Shown here piece by piece: positions 18,721 to 28,043 of a stretch of 64,000 bases of DNA. Source of the DNA: Cellulomonas sp. KH9 (GTDB taxonomy: Bacteria; Actinomycetota; Actinomycetes; Actinomycetales; Cellulomonadaceae); the NCBI RefSeq assembly GCF_900114185.1, contig NZ_FOSE01000001.1:232485-296484 (forward strand), written 5' to 3'. Each line of letters begins with the position of its first letter. Positions within the stretch are counted from its first letter, which is position 1. The notes beneath the pieces were generated by a model. That model saw nothing but the letters and a program-made list of their open reading frames with translations. It did no database searches and had not been told where the DNA came from. Both the position numbers and the translations under genes were made by a program.

Positions 18721-19356
18721 ATGCGAGGAACGCTCCGGACGACCGTCGTGGCTGTCGCCGCGGCGGCGGCGCTGACCGCGTGCAGCGCGGCCGGCGAGGA
18801 CGAGGACGCCCCGGTCAGCAACCAGACGGAGGCCACGACGCCGGCGAGCACGCAGGACGACGACGAGGTCGAGGTGACCATGTTCGACGCCGGCAACGCC
18901 CAGGTCGGCACGGTGTGGCTCGACGAGGAGGACGGCGGTGTGGAGATCGAGGTCGCGGTGAGCGGCCTGGAGCCCGGGTTCCACGGGTTCCACCTGCACA
19001 CGGTCGGCGAGTGCGAGGTCGGCAGCGCGGACCCGAACGACCCCGCGAAGACGGGCGACTTCCTGTCCGCGGGTGGTCACCTCGGCGCCGACGCGGGTGA
19101 CCACGGCGAGCACGCCGGTGACCTGCCGTCGCTGCTCGTCGACTCCACGGGCGCCGCGCGGCTGACGGTCCGCACCGACGCGGTGACCATGGCCGACCTG
19201 CAGGACGAGGACGGCACGGCCGTGATGATCCACTCCGGCCGCGACAACAGCGCGCACGTCCCCGAGCGGTACGCGCCCGAGGGTCCGGACGCGGACACGC
19301 TCAAGACGGGGGACGCGGGCGACCGGGTCGCGTGCGGCGTGATCAGCGGGGGCTGA
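18721..19356 (+). CDS. sodC: Superoxide dismutase [Cu-Zn], lipoprotein
   Basis: A 211-residue exported enzyme that dismutates superoxide outside the membrane. Signal peptide with lipobox LTAC (Cys about 20) and a Thr/Glu-rich spacer anchor it. SOD motifs are present in order: GFHGFHLHTVGEC (copper ligands), SAGGHLGADAGDHGEHAGDLP (zinc/copper bridge region) and MIHSGRDN...ERY, ending DRVACGVI with the disulfide cysteine. ATG 18721 has a strong ggaggggg site. Monocistronic. Confidence 0.9.
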   Translation: MRGTLRTTVVAVAAAAALTACSAAGEDEDAPVSNQTEATTPASTQDDDEVEVTMFDAGNAQVGTVWLDEEDGGVEIEVAVSGLEPGFHGFHLHTVGECEVGSADPNDPAKTGDFLSAGGHLGADAGDHGEHAGDLPSLLVDSTGAARLTVRTDAVTMADLQDEDGTAVMIHSGRDNSAHVPERYAPEGPDADTLKTGDAGDRVACGVISGG

Positions 19357-19602
19357 TCGGCGCACGTCCGGACGGCACCGACGGCCGTCCGCCGGCCGGC
19401 CACGAGGGTGCCGAAGTGCCGCGGCGTTGCCGTGGGCACGTCGGCACCCGGTCGCCGGGTCACCCGTCCGGGGCACACCGCAGGCCCGGCGCGGTCCGGA
19501 TGTCGGCCTCGGGACGTGGGTCCTGCGCGCGCGCGTTCCCGCAGGCAGACGATCGGGCGGCCGGCAGCGCCGGCGCCCGCCTCGAGCGACAAGGACGTCC
19601 CC

Positions 19603-21531
19603 GTGCCCTACCCCCACCTCCTCGCCCCCCTGACCCTCGGCTCGTTGCGGCTGCCCAACCACGTCGTGATGCTCCCCATGGGCACCGAGATGGGGACGCA
19701 CGAGGGCCTGTTCACGGAGCGCGAGATCGCGTACTACACGGCCCGCGCCGCCGGTGGCGTCGGCCTGGTCATGACCGGCATCGCCGCCGTGTCGCAGGAC
19801 TACGAGCAGATCAACCCCGGCCTGTGCCGGGTCGACACCGACGACGCGATCCCCGGACTCACGGCGCTGGCCGAGTCGATCCACGCCGTCGGCGGGCGGG
19901 TGTCCCTGCAGCTGACCGCCGGCCTGGGCCGGAACATCAACGTCGTCGACCCCGACCGCGCGCCGATCTCCGCGTCGGACAACCCGCACTACGCGAACCC
20001 CGACGTGCTGTGCCGGCCCCTGGAGGTCGAGGAGATCCGCACGCTGGTGCGCCGCTTCGGCGAGGCGGCCGCGCGTGCCGCCGCCGCGGGCATCGACGCC
20101 ATCGACATCCACGGCCACACCGGCTACATCGTCGACCAGTTCCTCACCCCCGCGTGGAACCGTCGCACGGACGAGTACGGCGGCTCGGTGGAGAACCGCT
20201 GCCGGTTCGCGGTCGAGGTCATCCAGGCCATCAAGGCGGCCGCCCCCGGCCTGCCGGTGAGCTTCCGGCTGTCCGTCGACCACAAGTTCCCCGGCGGCCG
20301 CACCACCGAGGAGTCGCAGCGCATCGCCGTGATCCTCGCGGAGGCGGGTCTCGACTTCATCCTGGCCGACGACGGCTCGTACGAGGCGATGGACTACGTC
20401 TTCCCGCCGTACTACCTGGGCGACGGCTGCATGGTCCCGGCCGCGAAGGCCCTCAAGGAGGTCGTCGACATCCCCGTCGTGGCCTGCGGCAACCTCGACC
20501 CCGACACCGCCGAGAAGGTGCTCGCCGCCGGTGACGCGGACATCGCCGGCGTGGGCCGCGGCCTGATCGCCGACCCGCAGTGGTGCGCGAAGCTCGCCGA
20601 GGGCCGCCGCGAGGACATCCGCCCCTGCATCCGCTGCAACGCCATGTGCGTGGGCAACGCGTTCTTCGCCCTGCCCCTCGGCTGCGCCGTGAACGCGCAG
20701 GTCGGGTTCGAGCGCGAGCGCGTCCTGACGCCCGTCGAGACGCCCCGGCACGTGGTCGTCGTCGGGGGTGGGCCCGCCGGGCTGGAGGCCGCGCGGGTGG
20801 CCGGCGAGCGCGGCCACCGTGTCGACCTGTACGAGCGGGACACCCGCCTGGGCGGCGTGCTGCGCCCCGCGGCGACGCCCGACTTCAAGAAGGAGCTGCA
20901 CGCGATGATCGGCTGGTGGGAGCGGCAGATCGCCCGCCTGCCCGTCACCGTGCACCTCGGCCACGAGATCGCGGCGGACTCCCCGGAGCTGGCCGACGCG
21001 GACGAGATCATCCTGGCCACGGGCTCGCGCCCGCTCGTCCCGGCGTCCATCCCCGGCATCGACGGCCCGAACGTCGTCGGCGTGATCGACGCCCACGAGG
21101 GCGCGCCGCTGGGGCAGCGCGTCGTCGTCGCGGGCGGCGGCCTGTCGGGCGCGGACCTCGCGCTCGAGCTCGCCCAGGGCGGGCGCGACGTGACGGTCGT
21201 CGAGGCGGCCGACGAGATCGCGCGCGACCTCATCCTCATCAACCGCATGACGCTGCTGCGCGACCTGGCCACCGCCGGCGTCCGGCTGCTCACCGGTCAC
21301 ACGGTCGTCGCGGTCGACGCCGACGGGGTGCAGCTGCGCACCGCCGACGGCGAGGACGTCCGGGTGGCCGCCGACACGGTCGTCACCGCGTTCGGCGTGC
21401 TGCCGGAGACGACGCTGGCGGACCAGCTGAAGGCCGCCGGGCGCACCGTGCGGACCGTCGGCGACTGCGTGACCCCCGCGAAGGTCGGCGAGGCGATCAA
21501 CGCCGGGTACCTCGCCGGCGCGGAGGTCTGA
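19603..21531 (+). CDS. OYE-type NADH:flavin oxidoreductase / 2,4-dienoyl-CoA reductase-like
   Basis: A 642-residue enzyme with an N-terminal FMN TIM barrel of the old-yellow-enzyme type (about 1-340; DIHGHTGYIVDQFLTPAWNRRTDEYGG), a 4Fe-4S cluster motif (CIRCNAMC, then Cys in LGCAVN), and a C-terminal FAD/NAD(P) Rossmann pair (VVVGGGPAGLEAAR; VVVAGGGLSGADLA). This is the architecture of 2,4-dienoyl-CoA reductase and trimethylamine dehydrogenase relatives; the substrate is open. GTG 19603 is preceded by aagga. Sequence between 19357 and 19602 has no clear gene. Confidence 0.85.
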   Translation: MPYPHLLAPLTLGSLRLPNHVVMLPMGTEMGTHEGLFTEREIAYYTARAAGGVGLVMTGIAAVSQDYEQINPGLCRVDTDDAIPGLTALAESIHAVGGRVSLQLTAGLGRNINVVDPDRAPISASDNPHYANPDVLCRPLEVEEIRTLVRRFGEAAARAAAAGIDAIDIHGHTGYIVDQFLTPAWNRRTDEYGGSVENRCRFAVEVIQAIKAAAPGLPVSFRLSVDHKFPGGRTTEESQRIAVILAEAGLDFILADDGSYEAMDYVFPPYYLGDGCMVPAAKALKEVVDIPVVACGNLDPDTAEKVLAAGDADIAGVGRGLIADPQWCAKLAEGRREDIRPCIRCNAMCVGNAFFALPLGCAVNAQVGFERERVLTPVETPRHVVVVGGGPAGLEAARVAGERGHRVDLYERDTRLGGVLRPAATPDFKKELHAMIGWWERQIARLPVTVHLGHEIAADSPELADADEIILATGSRPLVPASIPGIDGPNVVGVIDAHEGAPLGQRVVVAGGGLSGADLALELAQGGRDVTVVEAADEIARDLILINRMTLLRDLATAGVRLLTGHTVVAVDADGVQLRTADGEDVRVAADTVVTAFGVLPETTLADQLKAAGRTVRTVGDCVTPAKVGEAINAGYLAGAEV

Positions 21532-21549
21532 CCCGTCCGGTCCGGACGC

Positions 21550-21593
21550 GAGCCGCCCGTCGTCTGCCCGTGAGGGTGGGTGGCGGGCGGCTC
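21550..21593 (+). terminator. Candidate hairpin after the OYE gene
   Basis: A 10-bp perfect inverted repeat (21550-21559 with 21584-21593) with a long 24-nt loop lies 18 nt after the stop. Moderate support only. Confidence 0.35.
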
Positions 21594-21640
21594 CGTCGTC
21601 ACCGGTGGCGGGCCCTGGGTGCCCGGGTCAGGGTGGTGCC

Positions 21641-21817
21641 ATGAGCGAGGACACCGTCCACCCCGCGTCCCAGCGCCCCGAGACGCAGGACCCGGAGAAC
21701 CAGCCGCTACCCGGCGCCACGGGCCCGGACACCCAGCCCGAGGTCGGCGACACGCAGGACACCGGCACGCGCCGGCTGTACCCGTCCGACCCGACGGGTG
21801 ACGACCCGACGCCCTGA
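21641..21817 (+). CDS. Small disordered hypothetical protein
   Basis: A 58-residue acidic, proline-rich protein (MSEDTVHPASQRPETQDPEN at the start; RRLYPSDPTGDD near the end). ATG 21641 has only a weak upstream site. No domain is recognised; it may be a small intrinsically disordered protein or may not be translated. Confidence 0.4.
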   Translation: MSEDTVHPASQRPETQDPENQPLPGATGPDTQPEVGDTQDTGTRRLYPSDPTGDDPTP

Positions 21818-21930
21818 CCTCGGGGAGCACGGGTGGCCGTGCTCCCGCGCCGATGCTGTGGGGCACCGTGCCGTGTCGGCCACCGGGATGAACTGTGGAC
21901 GACCGGGTCTGGCGAGAGGTCGCGAACGGG

Positions 21931-21936
21931 TACCGT
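21931..21936 (+). promoter_or_regulatory. Candidate -10 box (TACCGT) of ESX cassette 2
   Basis: The box lies about 37 nt before the start at 21973, in gcgaacgggTACCGT. A closely similar gcgaaccggTAGGTT precedes the paralogous cassette on the minus strand (47552-47557). The -35 element is not clear. Confidence 0.4.
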
Positions 21937-21972
21937 GCTGTCCGGATTCGGGGGTTTTGGTCGGGAGGTGCG

Positions 21973-22278
21973 GTGGTCGATCCGGTGGCTCGTGCGCAGG
22001 GCAGGGTCGACGAGCTGCGCCGGCTCCTGCTGGACCTGGGTGCGGCCTGCGAGGGCGTGCCGAGCCTCGCGCGTCCGGCCGGTGCCGTCGGCGCGCCGGG
22101 GTCCTGGACGGGATCCGCGGCCGACCGGCTCCACCACGACGAGCTGGCCCCCGCGGCCCAGCGCCTCCCCCGCGCCCTGGACGCTGCCCTGCAGGCGGTG
22201 CGGGACGAGCTGGCTCACGCGGAGCGCACCCTGCGCGGCGCGCGCGAGAACGCCAGGGACGACGTGGGCGCGCGATGA
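21973..22278 (+). CDS. WXG100-family ESX protein
   Basis: A 101-residue helical protein with the W-x-G turn in GSWTGSAADRLHHDEL, flanked by two long helices. It aligns along its length with the product of 47216-47515, including the start (VVDPVARAQGRVDELR against MTAVDSAERRVKELQ), which supports GTG 21973 with gggagg 4 nt upstream. It probably pairs with the large protein that follows, overlapping it by 4 nt. Confidence 0.75.
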   Translation: MVDPVARAQGRVDELRRLLLDLGAACEGVPSLARPAGAVGAPGSWTGSAADRLHHDELAPAAQRLPRALDAALQAVRDELAHAERTLRGARENARDDVGAR

Positions 22279-24413
22279 GTCGACTGGTCGAGGTGTGCCC
22301 GGAGGCCATGGCGGGCGTCCGGGCGGACGTGGCGACGACGAGCCAGGCCGTGCTCGACCGGGTCGCACCGCTGCGCTCGCGGATGCTCACGCTCGGCGTG
22401 CCGACCCGAGGGCTGGACGACGCGGTCGACGTGGCCCGCCGGCTCGACGAGAACGTGCTCCCGGTCGTCGACACCCACCTCGGTCGGGCGCGCACCCTGG
22501 CCGACACCTGGTACGGCGGTGCGCTCGGCACCCCGTTCCCTGTGGTCGACGCCCCGGACCCGTCCCCGGTGGCCGATCCGTTCACCCGCTCGGCGCTCGA
22601 TGACGGGACGACGGTGCTGTCGTGGACGTCTGCCGACGTCGATGCCCAGCAGGCGGACGCGCAGGCCACGACGGAGTCCCGCGGGATCGGGGACTGGCTC
22701 GCCGGCGCGTGGGAGGGCGTGAGCGACGCGGTCGACCAGGGCCTGGACCGGCTCGCGCAGCGAGCGGTCGAGGCGGGGGACGCGGTCGGCGAGGCGGGTG
22801 CGTCGATCGGCGAGTGGTGGCAGTCGACCACGGCCGACCTGGGGGCGTGGGTCGACGAGAACCTTGCCGCGGTGCGCGAGCTCATCGGCCGGCACGTGGC
22901 GCTCCTCCGGGTGCTGGCCGACGTGTGCCGCGTCGTCGGGTGGGCGGTCGTCGCGATCGGTGCCGTGCTCACCGTCGGGCTGACGATCATCGGCGCGATG
23001 GGCGGGGCCGCGATCGGCGCGGTCGTCGGCTTCGGGGTCGGAGCCGTGCCGGTCGGCGGCGCGGGGGCCGTCGCCGGGCTCAGCGCCGGGCTCAAGGTCC
23101 TGGGCGCCGGCTTCTCCCTCGTCGCGGTCGGGGACCTCCTGGACGTGGCTGCGGACTGGGGTGAGGGCACCATCGACGGGCAGGAGCTCGTGCAGCGGGG
23201 CTCGGTCGAGCTCGCGCTCACCGTGACGTCCCTGGTCGGAGCGGGTGCGCTCGGCAAGATCGTGCAGAAGACGTGGCCGCGTCTGCCCGCGTCATGGACC
23301 GGGCGCATCGACGACACGCTGGAACGGGTCTTCCGCCCGCGGGCGTCGGCCCCCGAGGTGACGCCGCACGGTGCCGGCGCCGATCGGCCGGGCGGAACCC
23401 CGGCGGGCGCCGCCGATGGCGCCCCGCCCGAGACGGACCTCGGTCCGTCGGCGGCGCGTGACCTGGATCCGGCTCGAGCGGTCCGCAAGGGGGTCGACCC
23501 GAGCGGTGCGGTGCACGAGATCCGATTCGGCGCGGCGGAGGTGGCCGACCAGGCGCGGTGGGACGACGCGCTGGACGTCGAGCTGCGGGACCGCGGCTGG
23601 ACGCGGGCGCAGTTCACCTCGCTGGTCGCGCGGCCGGTGCACCAGCTCTCGGCCACCACGCTGCGCGAGGTGCTGGCGATCCGCCGGGCGATGCCGACGA
23701 TCCGGCCGGACGACGCCATCCAGAAGGTCGTGCCGCCGGACCAGGTCGCCAACGCCCTCGGACCGGCGCGGTTCGGTCAGGTCGCCGACGACGCCACCGT
23801 GCTGCGGGTGGCGCAGAAGGCTGCAGCGGGCAACGCGCCGAGGTACCCGCTCACGAGCATCGGCGGGTACGTCTCGCGGGCCGCCGACGTCACGGGGATG
23901 GGCACGGCTGCGCTGTACCGCAAGCTCGGGCTCAACTACGAGCGGAGCGACTTCGCGCCCGACGAGTCGATGTTCACCGTCCGCTACCAGGCGGACGACA
24001 TCCGGGTCGACGGCTCGATGGTCGCCCCGGGGACCCCGAACGGGCCGCTCGACCTCGTCGACCAGGCGCAGTACCTGCCGGCCACGGACGGGGTCTCGGC
24101 ATCGCGCTTCGAGCAGATCGCGTCGCTACCGGACGCAGATGCGCGGGCCGCGGCGTGGAAGGACCTGGGCGCCGAACGAGGGCTGGGGGTGGAGCAGATG
24201 GAGCACCTGGAGTGGGCGCTCGGCTGGGAGGATCCCTACCGCGGGAACGGGTGGTCCGGCGATGGTCCGGACTACACGCCGGAGTGGGCGTATGCAGACC
24301 GTCACGATCTGCCTGACGGGACGGAGATGTGGGTGACCCGGCCGGACGGGACTGAGGAACTCGTGGCGAGATTCGACCGGAAACGATGGGTCCACCTGAG
24401 GGAGCAGCCGTGA
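22275..24413 (+). CDS. Polymorphic ESX/T7SS toxin with unrecognised C-terminal domain
   Basis: A 712-residue protein. Residues 1 to about 370 are clearly paralogous to the TNT toxin at 45519-47219: VCPEAMAGVRADVA, NVLPVVDTHLGRARTL, IGDWLAGAWEGVSDAVDQ, STTADLGAWVDENL, the glycine-rich membrane segment (about 215-290) and DVAADWGEGTIDGQELV, LPASWTGRIDDTLE. The C-terminal half is unrelated to TNT and starts after a Pro/Ala/Gly linker (about 371-400). It carries GWTRAQFTSLVARPVHQLS, ALYRKLGLNYERS and a closing TEMWVTRPDGTEELVARF. This tail is the presumed toxin; no family was recognised. ATG 22275 overlaps the WXG100 stop. Confidence 0.7.
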   Translation: MSRLVEVCPEAMAGVRADVATTSQAVLDRVAPLRSRMLTLGVPTRGLDDAVDVARRLDENVLPVVDTHLGRARTLADTWYGGALGTPFPVVDAPDPSPVADPFTRSALDDGTTVLSWTSADVDAQQADAQATTESRGIGDWLAGAWEGVSDAVDQGLDRLAQRAVEAGDAVGEAGASIGEWWQSTTADLGAWVDENLAAVRELIGRHVALLRVLADVCRVVGWAVVAIGAVLTVGLTIIGAMGGAAIGAVVGFGVGAVPVGGAGAVAGLSAGLKVLGAGFSLVAVGDLLDVAADWGEGTIDGQELVQRGSVELALTVTSLVGAGALGKIVQKTWPRLPASWTGRIDDTLERVFRPRASAPEVTPHGAGADRPGGTPAGAADGAPPETDLGPSAARDLDPARAVRKGVDPSGAVHEIRFGAAEVADQARWDDALDVELRDRGWTRAQFTSLVARPVHQLSATTLREVLAIRRAMPTIRPDDAIQKVVPPDQVANALGPARFGQVADDATVLRVAQKAAAGNAPRYPLTSIGGYVSRAADVTGMGTAALYRKLGLNYERSDFAPDESMFTVRYQADDIRVDGSMVAPGTPNGPLDLVDQAQYLPATDGVSASRFEQIASLPDADARAAAWKDLGAERGLGVEQMEHLEWALGWEDPYRGNGWSGDGPDYTPEWAYADRHDLPDGTEMWVTRPDGTEELVARFDRKRWVHLREQP

Positions 24414-24862
24414 TAGTCGGACAGTTTGCCGTCGTGGACGGAGTTCTCTACAGCGCCCGGTATTCGAACAATCGCAGTCGTGGCGTCGGGCTGGTCGTGC
24501 CAGGTGACCAGCCACGCCCGGACGGCTTCACGTGGGACGAGCGTTTCGGTTGGTGGCGGGACGCCGAGTGGGACGAGGTCGACGAGGCCTACGAGATCGA
24601 GGTGTGGGCGCGTGCGCCTGGTGGGTGGGTCGTGCAGGTCGACGACTGGGACGAGGAGACCGGTCTGGCCGCGGTGGTGCACATGACATACGTGCAGGAG
24701 CAGTCCCTGTTCGGCAGGTACGAGGAGCCGGCGGGTGAGCCGCCGTACCTCAACCACCGGCCGTACGACCTGATGTCCGAGGGGGAGGTCCCCGGTGACC
24801 AGCTGACGGACGTGCGCAGCGTGCGCCGGGACGTCGACCTGCCGGGCAGGCGGGTCTCCTGA
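24410..24862 (+). CDS. Putative immunity protein of the 22275-24413 toxin
   Basis: A 150-residue acidic protein rich in W, D and E (DGFTWDERFGWWRDAEWDEVDEAYEIEVWARA). Its GTG start (24410) overlaps the toxin stop by 4 nt and is preceded by tgaggga. Small size, acidity and tight coupling to a polymorphic toxin support an immunity role; no family is recognised. Confidence 0.55.
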   Translation: MIVGQFAVVDGVLYSARYSNNRSRGVGLVVPGDQPRPDGFTWDERFGWWRDAEWDEVDEAYEIEVWARAPGGWVVQVDDWDEETGLAAVVHMTYVQEQSLFGRYEEPAGEPPYLNHRPYDLMSEGEVPGDQLTDVRSVRRDVDLPGRRVS

Positions 24863-24927
24863 GGAACGGCCGTGCGGCGGATCCGCCGTCGCACAGGGGG
24901 ATTGACCACGACCTGGAGGTGCGTCGC

Positions 24928-25821
24928 GTGACGCTGATGCAGAAGGCGGTGACGCCGCAGCTGAGCGAGGCGTACCTCGCCGCGGGGTTCGAGCGCACGG
25001 GGGGCTTCGCGGTCCCCGCGCAGACCGTGACGTGGGCGAGCACCGCCGCCGACCTGGTCCGGGCGCACGGCCTGACGTACCCGGGATCGCCCTACGGGCC
25101 GGACAGCCCGCACGTCGACGTGCTGAGGTTCGAGGCCACCGCTCAGCTCCGGTTCGAGGACGCCGTCGGTGGCCCGGACCGTCGCACGCGCGAGCGGACG
25201 GGCGGCCCGTTCCTCGATCGTCCGCCGTTCACGGGCACGGGCTTCGTCGGCCTCGACGACCACGTCGTGCCGCTCTACTGGTTCGTGCACTCGCGGGTGC
25301 CGGCGGGTGCCCAGCTGGTGCGCGTGGGCGCCGACGGCTCGAGCGTCCTGCTCGCCACGTACGTGGACGTCGCGCACGGGTGGGTGACCGAGGACCGCGC
25401 GGTCGCGTTCGGGCTCCTGCCGCTGCACGTCGGCCCCCTGGCCCGGTGGAACGGGAACGTGCATCCCGCCGACGTGCTGGGTGACCGCGTCGTCCTCGCT
25501 GCCGCTGAACCGCTCGACGGCTTCGAGCGCACGGCCGCGGGTCGCTTCCGTCGGGACGTCCCGCGCGGCGACGTCGAGGAGCTGTTCGAGCTCTACGTCG
25601 AGGCGCGGTGGAACGGGCTGGACGTCCGCGTGGTCGACGAGTTCACGGACCGTGGGCGGCCCCTGGTCCGCGTGTGCGCGACCACGCACGACGCCGACCT
25701 CGCCGAAGGGCTGCGCATGGACAAGGTCGAGGCCGCGCTGTACGAGGCCACCGTCGCACCCGGGTCGCTGACCGACGTCGTCACCTCCCAGCTCGTCCCG
25801 GCGGGCTGGGCCACACGGTGA
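24928..25821 (+). CDS. Hypothetical protein of ESX cassette 2
   Basis: A 297-residue soluble protein without signal peptide or membrane segment. GTG 24928 is chosen because tggagg lies 9 nt upstream (GTG 24919 is an alternative). Features: GFERTGGFAVPAQTVTW, PLYWFVHSRVPAGAQLVRVG, and a basic/acidic C-terminal half. It follows the immunity-like gene by 65 nt and may be a second immunity or accessory protein; no domain recognised. Confidence 0.5.
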   Translation: MTLMQKAVTPQLSEAYLAAGFERTGGFAVPAQTVTWASTAADLVRAHGLTYPGSPYGPDSPHVDVLRFEATAQLRFEDAVGGPDRRTRERTGGPFLDRPPFTGTGFVGLDDHVVPLYWFVHSRVPAGAQLVRVGADGSSVLLATYVDVAHGWVTEDRAVAFGLLPLHVGPLARWNGNVHPADVLGDRVVLAAAEPLDGFERTAAGRFRRDVPRGDVEELFELYVEARWNGLDVRVVDEFTDRGRPLVRVCATTHDADLAEGLRMDKVEAALYEATVAPGSLTDVVTSQLVPAGWATR

Positions 25822-25903
25822 CGCCGCCCGGCGTGCTCCAGGAGCGCGGCGCGTCCCACGGTGAGGTGTGCGGGCGCGTCGACGGGCACGGGTAGTCCGC
25901 GCA

Positions 25904-27157
25904 TCACCCCGTGACCGGGTCCCGGATGATCGGGCACGTCATGCAGTGCCCGCCGCCGCGGCCGCGGCCCAGCTCGGCGCCGACGATCGTGACGACCTCG
26001 ATGCCCGCCCGCTCCAGCAGCGCGTTGGTCAGCGTGTTGCGGTCGTACGTGAACACGACGCCCGGCTCCACGGCGAGGGCGTTGTTGCCGGAGTCCCACT
26101 GCTGACGCTCCGACTCGTACTGGTCGCCGCCGGTGTCGATGGTCCGCAGGCGGTCCAGGCCCATGGCGCGCGCCACGACGTCGGTGAACGCGGCCGAGCC
26201 CTCGTCGACCACGTCGAACCCGGGTCCCCGGTCCGACGGCAGCAGCGTGAACGTGTGCACCGCGTCCATGATCGTCGGGTAGAGCGTGACGACGTCCCGG
26301 TCGACGAACGTGAACACGGTGTCGAGGTGCATGGCCGCGCGCAGCTTCGGCATGCCGGCCACCACCACGCGCGAGGCCGCACCCTGGGCGAACAGCGCGG
26401 CCGCGACCTGCGTGATCGCCTGCCGGGACGTCCGCTCGCTCATGCCCATGAGGACGACCCCGTCGCCGACGGGCATGATGTCGCCGCCCTCGAACGTCGC
26501 CTGCCCCCAGTCCCGCCCCGGGTCGCCCCACCAGACGCGCGAGCCGACGTAGTCCGGGTGGTGCAGGTAGATCGCCTGGTAGATGAGGGTCTCGTCGCGC
26601 CGCGCGGAGAAGTACAGCGGGTTCAGCGTGAGCCCGCCGTACAGCCAGCACGTGGTGTCGCGCGTGTAGAGGGTGTTGGGCAGCGGCGGCATCAGGTACT
26701 CGCGGGCGCCCGTCGACTCGCGGGCCAGGCCGATCGCCGGCGGGCGGTGCTCCGCGGGCAGGTCGATCGTCGCGAGGCCGCCGATCAGCAGCTCCGCGAG
26801 GCGCGTGGCCGACAGGGACTCCAGGTACGCCCGCGTGGCGTCGACGAGCCCCAGCCCGACGCGGTCGGGCACGATCTTGCGGTCCAGCAGCCAGTCGCGC
26901 GCGCCCGGCACCTGCAGGGTCTGCGCGAGGGCGTCGTGCAGCTCGACGACCTCGACGCCGCGCGCCGTCAGCTTCTCGACGAAGTCCGCGTGGTCCCGCT
27001 GGGCGTTCTCGACCCACAGGACGTCGTCGAACAGCAGCTCGTCGCTGGTGGTCGGGGTCAGGCGCCGGTGCGCCAGACCGGGCCGGCACACCATGACCTT
27101 GCGGAGCCGTCCGACCTCCGAGTGGACGCCGTAGCCGGCGGAGACGTTCGAGGTCAC
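25904..27157 (-). CDS. arcA: Arginine deiminase
   Basis: A 417-residue guanidino-modifying enzyme converting L-arginine to citrulline and ammonia. Signature motifs in order: [17 protein letters not shown] at the N-terminus, [62 protein letters not shown], and the catalytic cysteine in [14 protein letters not shown] at the end. GTG 27157 has gggagg 10 nt upstream. The usual partners arcB and arcC are not adjacent. A peptide permease-like antiporter is also absent, though two APC permeases lie 2 kb away on the other strand. Confidence 0.92.
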   Translation of the reverse strand: MTSNVSAGYGVHSEVGRLRKVMVCRPGLAHRRLTPTTSDELLFDDVLWVENAQRDHADFVEKLTARGVEVVELHDALAQTLQVPGARDWLLDRKIVPDRVGLGLVDATRAYLESLSATRLAELLIGGLATIDLPAEHRPPAIGLARESTGAREYLMPPLPNTLYTRDTTCWLYGGLTLNPLYFSARRDETLIYQAIYLHHPDYVGSRVWWGDPGRDWGQATFEGGDIMPVGDGVVLMGMSERTSRQAITQVAAALFAQGAASRVVVAGMPKLRAAMHLDTVFTFVDRDVVTLYPTIMDAVHTFTLLPSDRGPGFDVVDEGSAAFTDVVARAMGLDRLRTIDTGGDQYESERQQWDSGNNALAVEPGVVFTYDRNTLTNALLERAGIEVVTIVGAELGRGRGGGHCMTCPIIRDPVTG

Positions 27158-27374
27158 GCTCGTCCTCCCCTCGGACCGTCCACGGACGGCGTCACGGGTT
27201 CCCCCGGCCCGCCGGTGCTGCGTCCCCGACCACACTAGGGGCGACGTCGGCGACGCGACACCGACGTCTGGCAGGGTCGGCCACGCCGTGCCCCGATCCG
27301 CCGGTCGCGGGAACCTGGCCTGCCCCACGGGTGAGAAGTCCCTCACCGGCGCCTGCCGGTGTTGTCCGGTTCGG

Positions 27375-27380
27375 TACGCT
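27375..27380 (+). promoter_or_regulatory. Candidate -10 box (TACGCT) of lipoprotein module A
   Basis: TACGCT preceded by ccggttcgg lies 45 nt before the GTG at 27426. It fits the GG-TANNNT pattern found before related cassettes. No convincing -35. Confidence 0.3.
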
Positions 27381-27425
27381 TCGCGCGGCCTGCGGCGCAC
27401 GGTTCGCGGGGTGTGGAGGTGCGTG

Positions 27426-28043
27426 GTGCGGGTCCGTGGTGGGCTGGTCGTCGGGGTGTGCGTCGTGGTCCTGGCGGGCTGCGGCGCGCAGAAGGCGGAG
27501 CCGGCCGGGTTGACCGCCTCGCCCACCCCGGCGGCGTCGGCGTCCCCGACGCCCTCGCCGACGCCCGCGGAGGACGCGGCGACCGACCTGTCCGACGCCG
27601 AGCTGGGCATCGTGTTCGTCGACACCCCGGACCTGACCGGCCCGGCGGCGTCGGCGCACGACGCGGTCGCGATCTTCGAGGTGGAGTACTGGCGCTCGAA
27701 GACGACCGGTGCCACCAGTCCGGCACTGGCGCAGTTCGCTTCTCCTGAGCTTCTGCGGAAGGTCGAGTACGGCGTCCAGCGCAACAGCGAGGACGGGTTC
27801 GGGTTCGACGGGACCCTGCACATCACGATCTCCGACGTGACGATCGATGGTGGTACCGCGACGGCCTCGGTGTGCGCCGACTACTCCGACGTCCTGTTCA
27901 CGAACGTGGACGGCTCTGCGCCCCAGTCCTTCCAGGAGATCGACTTCCCGCAGTACGAGAGGTCGACGACGCGGCTCAGCACGTTCGACGACGGTGCGAC
28001 GTGGCGGCCGGAGGATGCCACGTTCGAGGGCAACTCGTGCTGA
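27426..28043 (+). CDS. NTF2-like lipoprotein of lipoprotein/PKD-like module A
   Basis: A 205-residue lipoprotein: short signal peptide, lipobox LAGC, Thr/Pro/Ala linker, then a domain starting [17 protein letters not shown] and containing [16 protein letters not shown]. It is paralogous to the product of 37943-38536 (LGIVFEDVPQLEG; KEYWRMMTTNTVSPG) and has the size and layout of NTF2-like lipoproteins. GTG 27426 sits 6 nt after ggagg. The next gene overlaps its 3' end by 7 nt. Confidence 0.65.
   Translation: MRVRGGLVVGVCVVVLAGCGAQKAEPAGLTASPTPAASASPTPSPTPAEDAATDLSDAELGIVFVDTPDLTGPAASAHDAVAIFEVEYWRSKTTGATSPALAQFASPELLRKVEYGVQRNSEDGFGFDGTLHITISDVTIDGGTATASVCADYSDVLFTNVDGSAPQSFQEIDFPQYERSTTRLSTFDDGATWRPEDATFEGNSC

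Noticed and set aside
18607..21300. Long upstream extension of the DinB-like gene on the minus strand
   Set aside because: It runs antisense through sodC and the OYE gene; the ATG at 18606 begins the recognisable domain.
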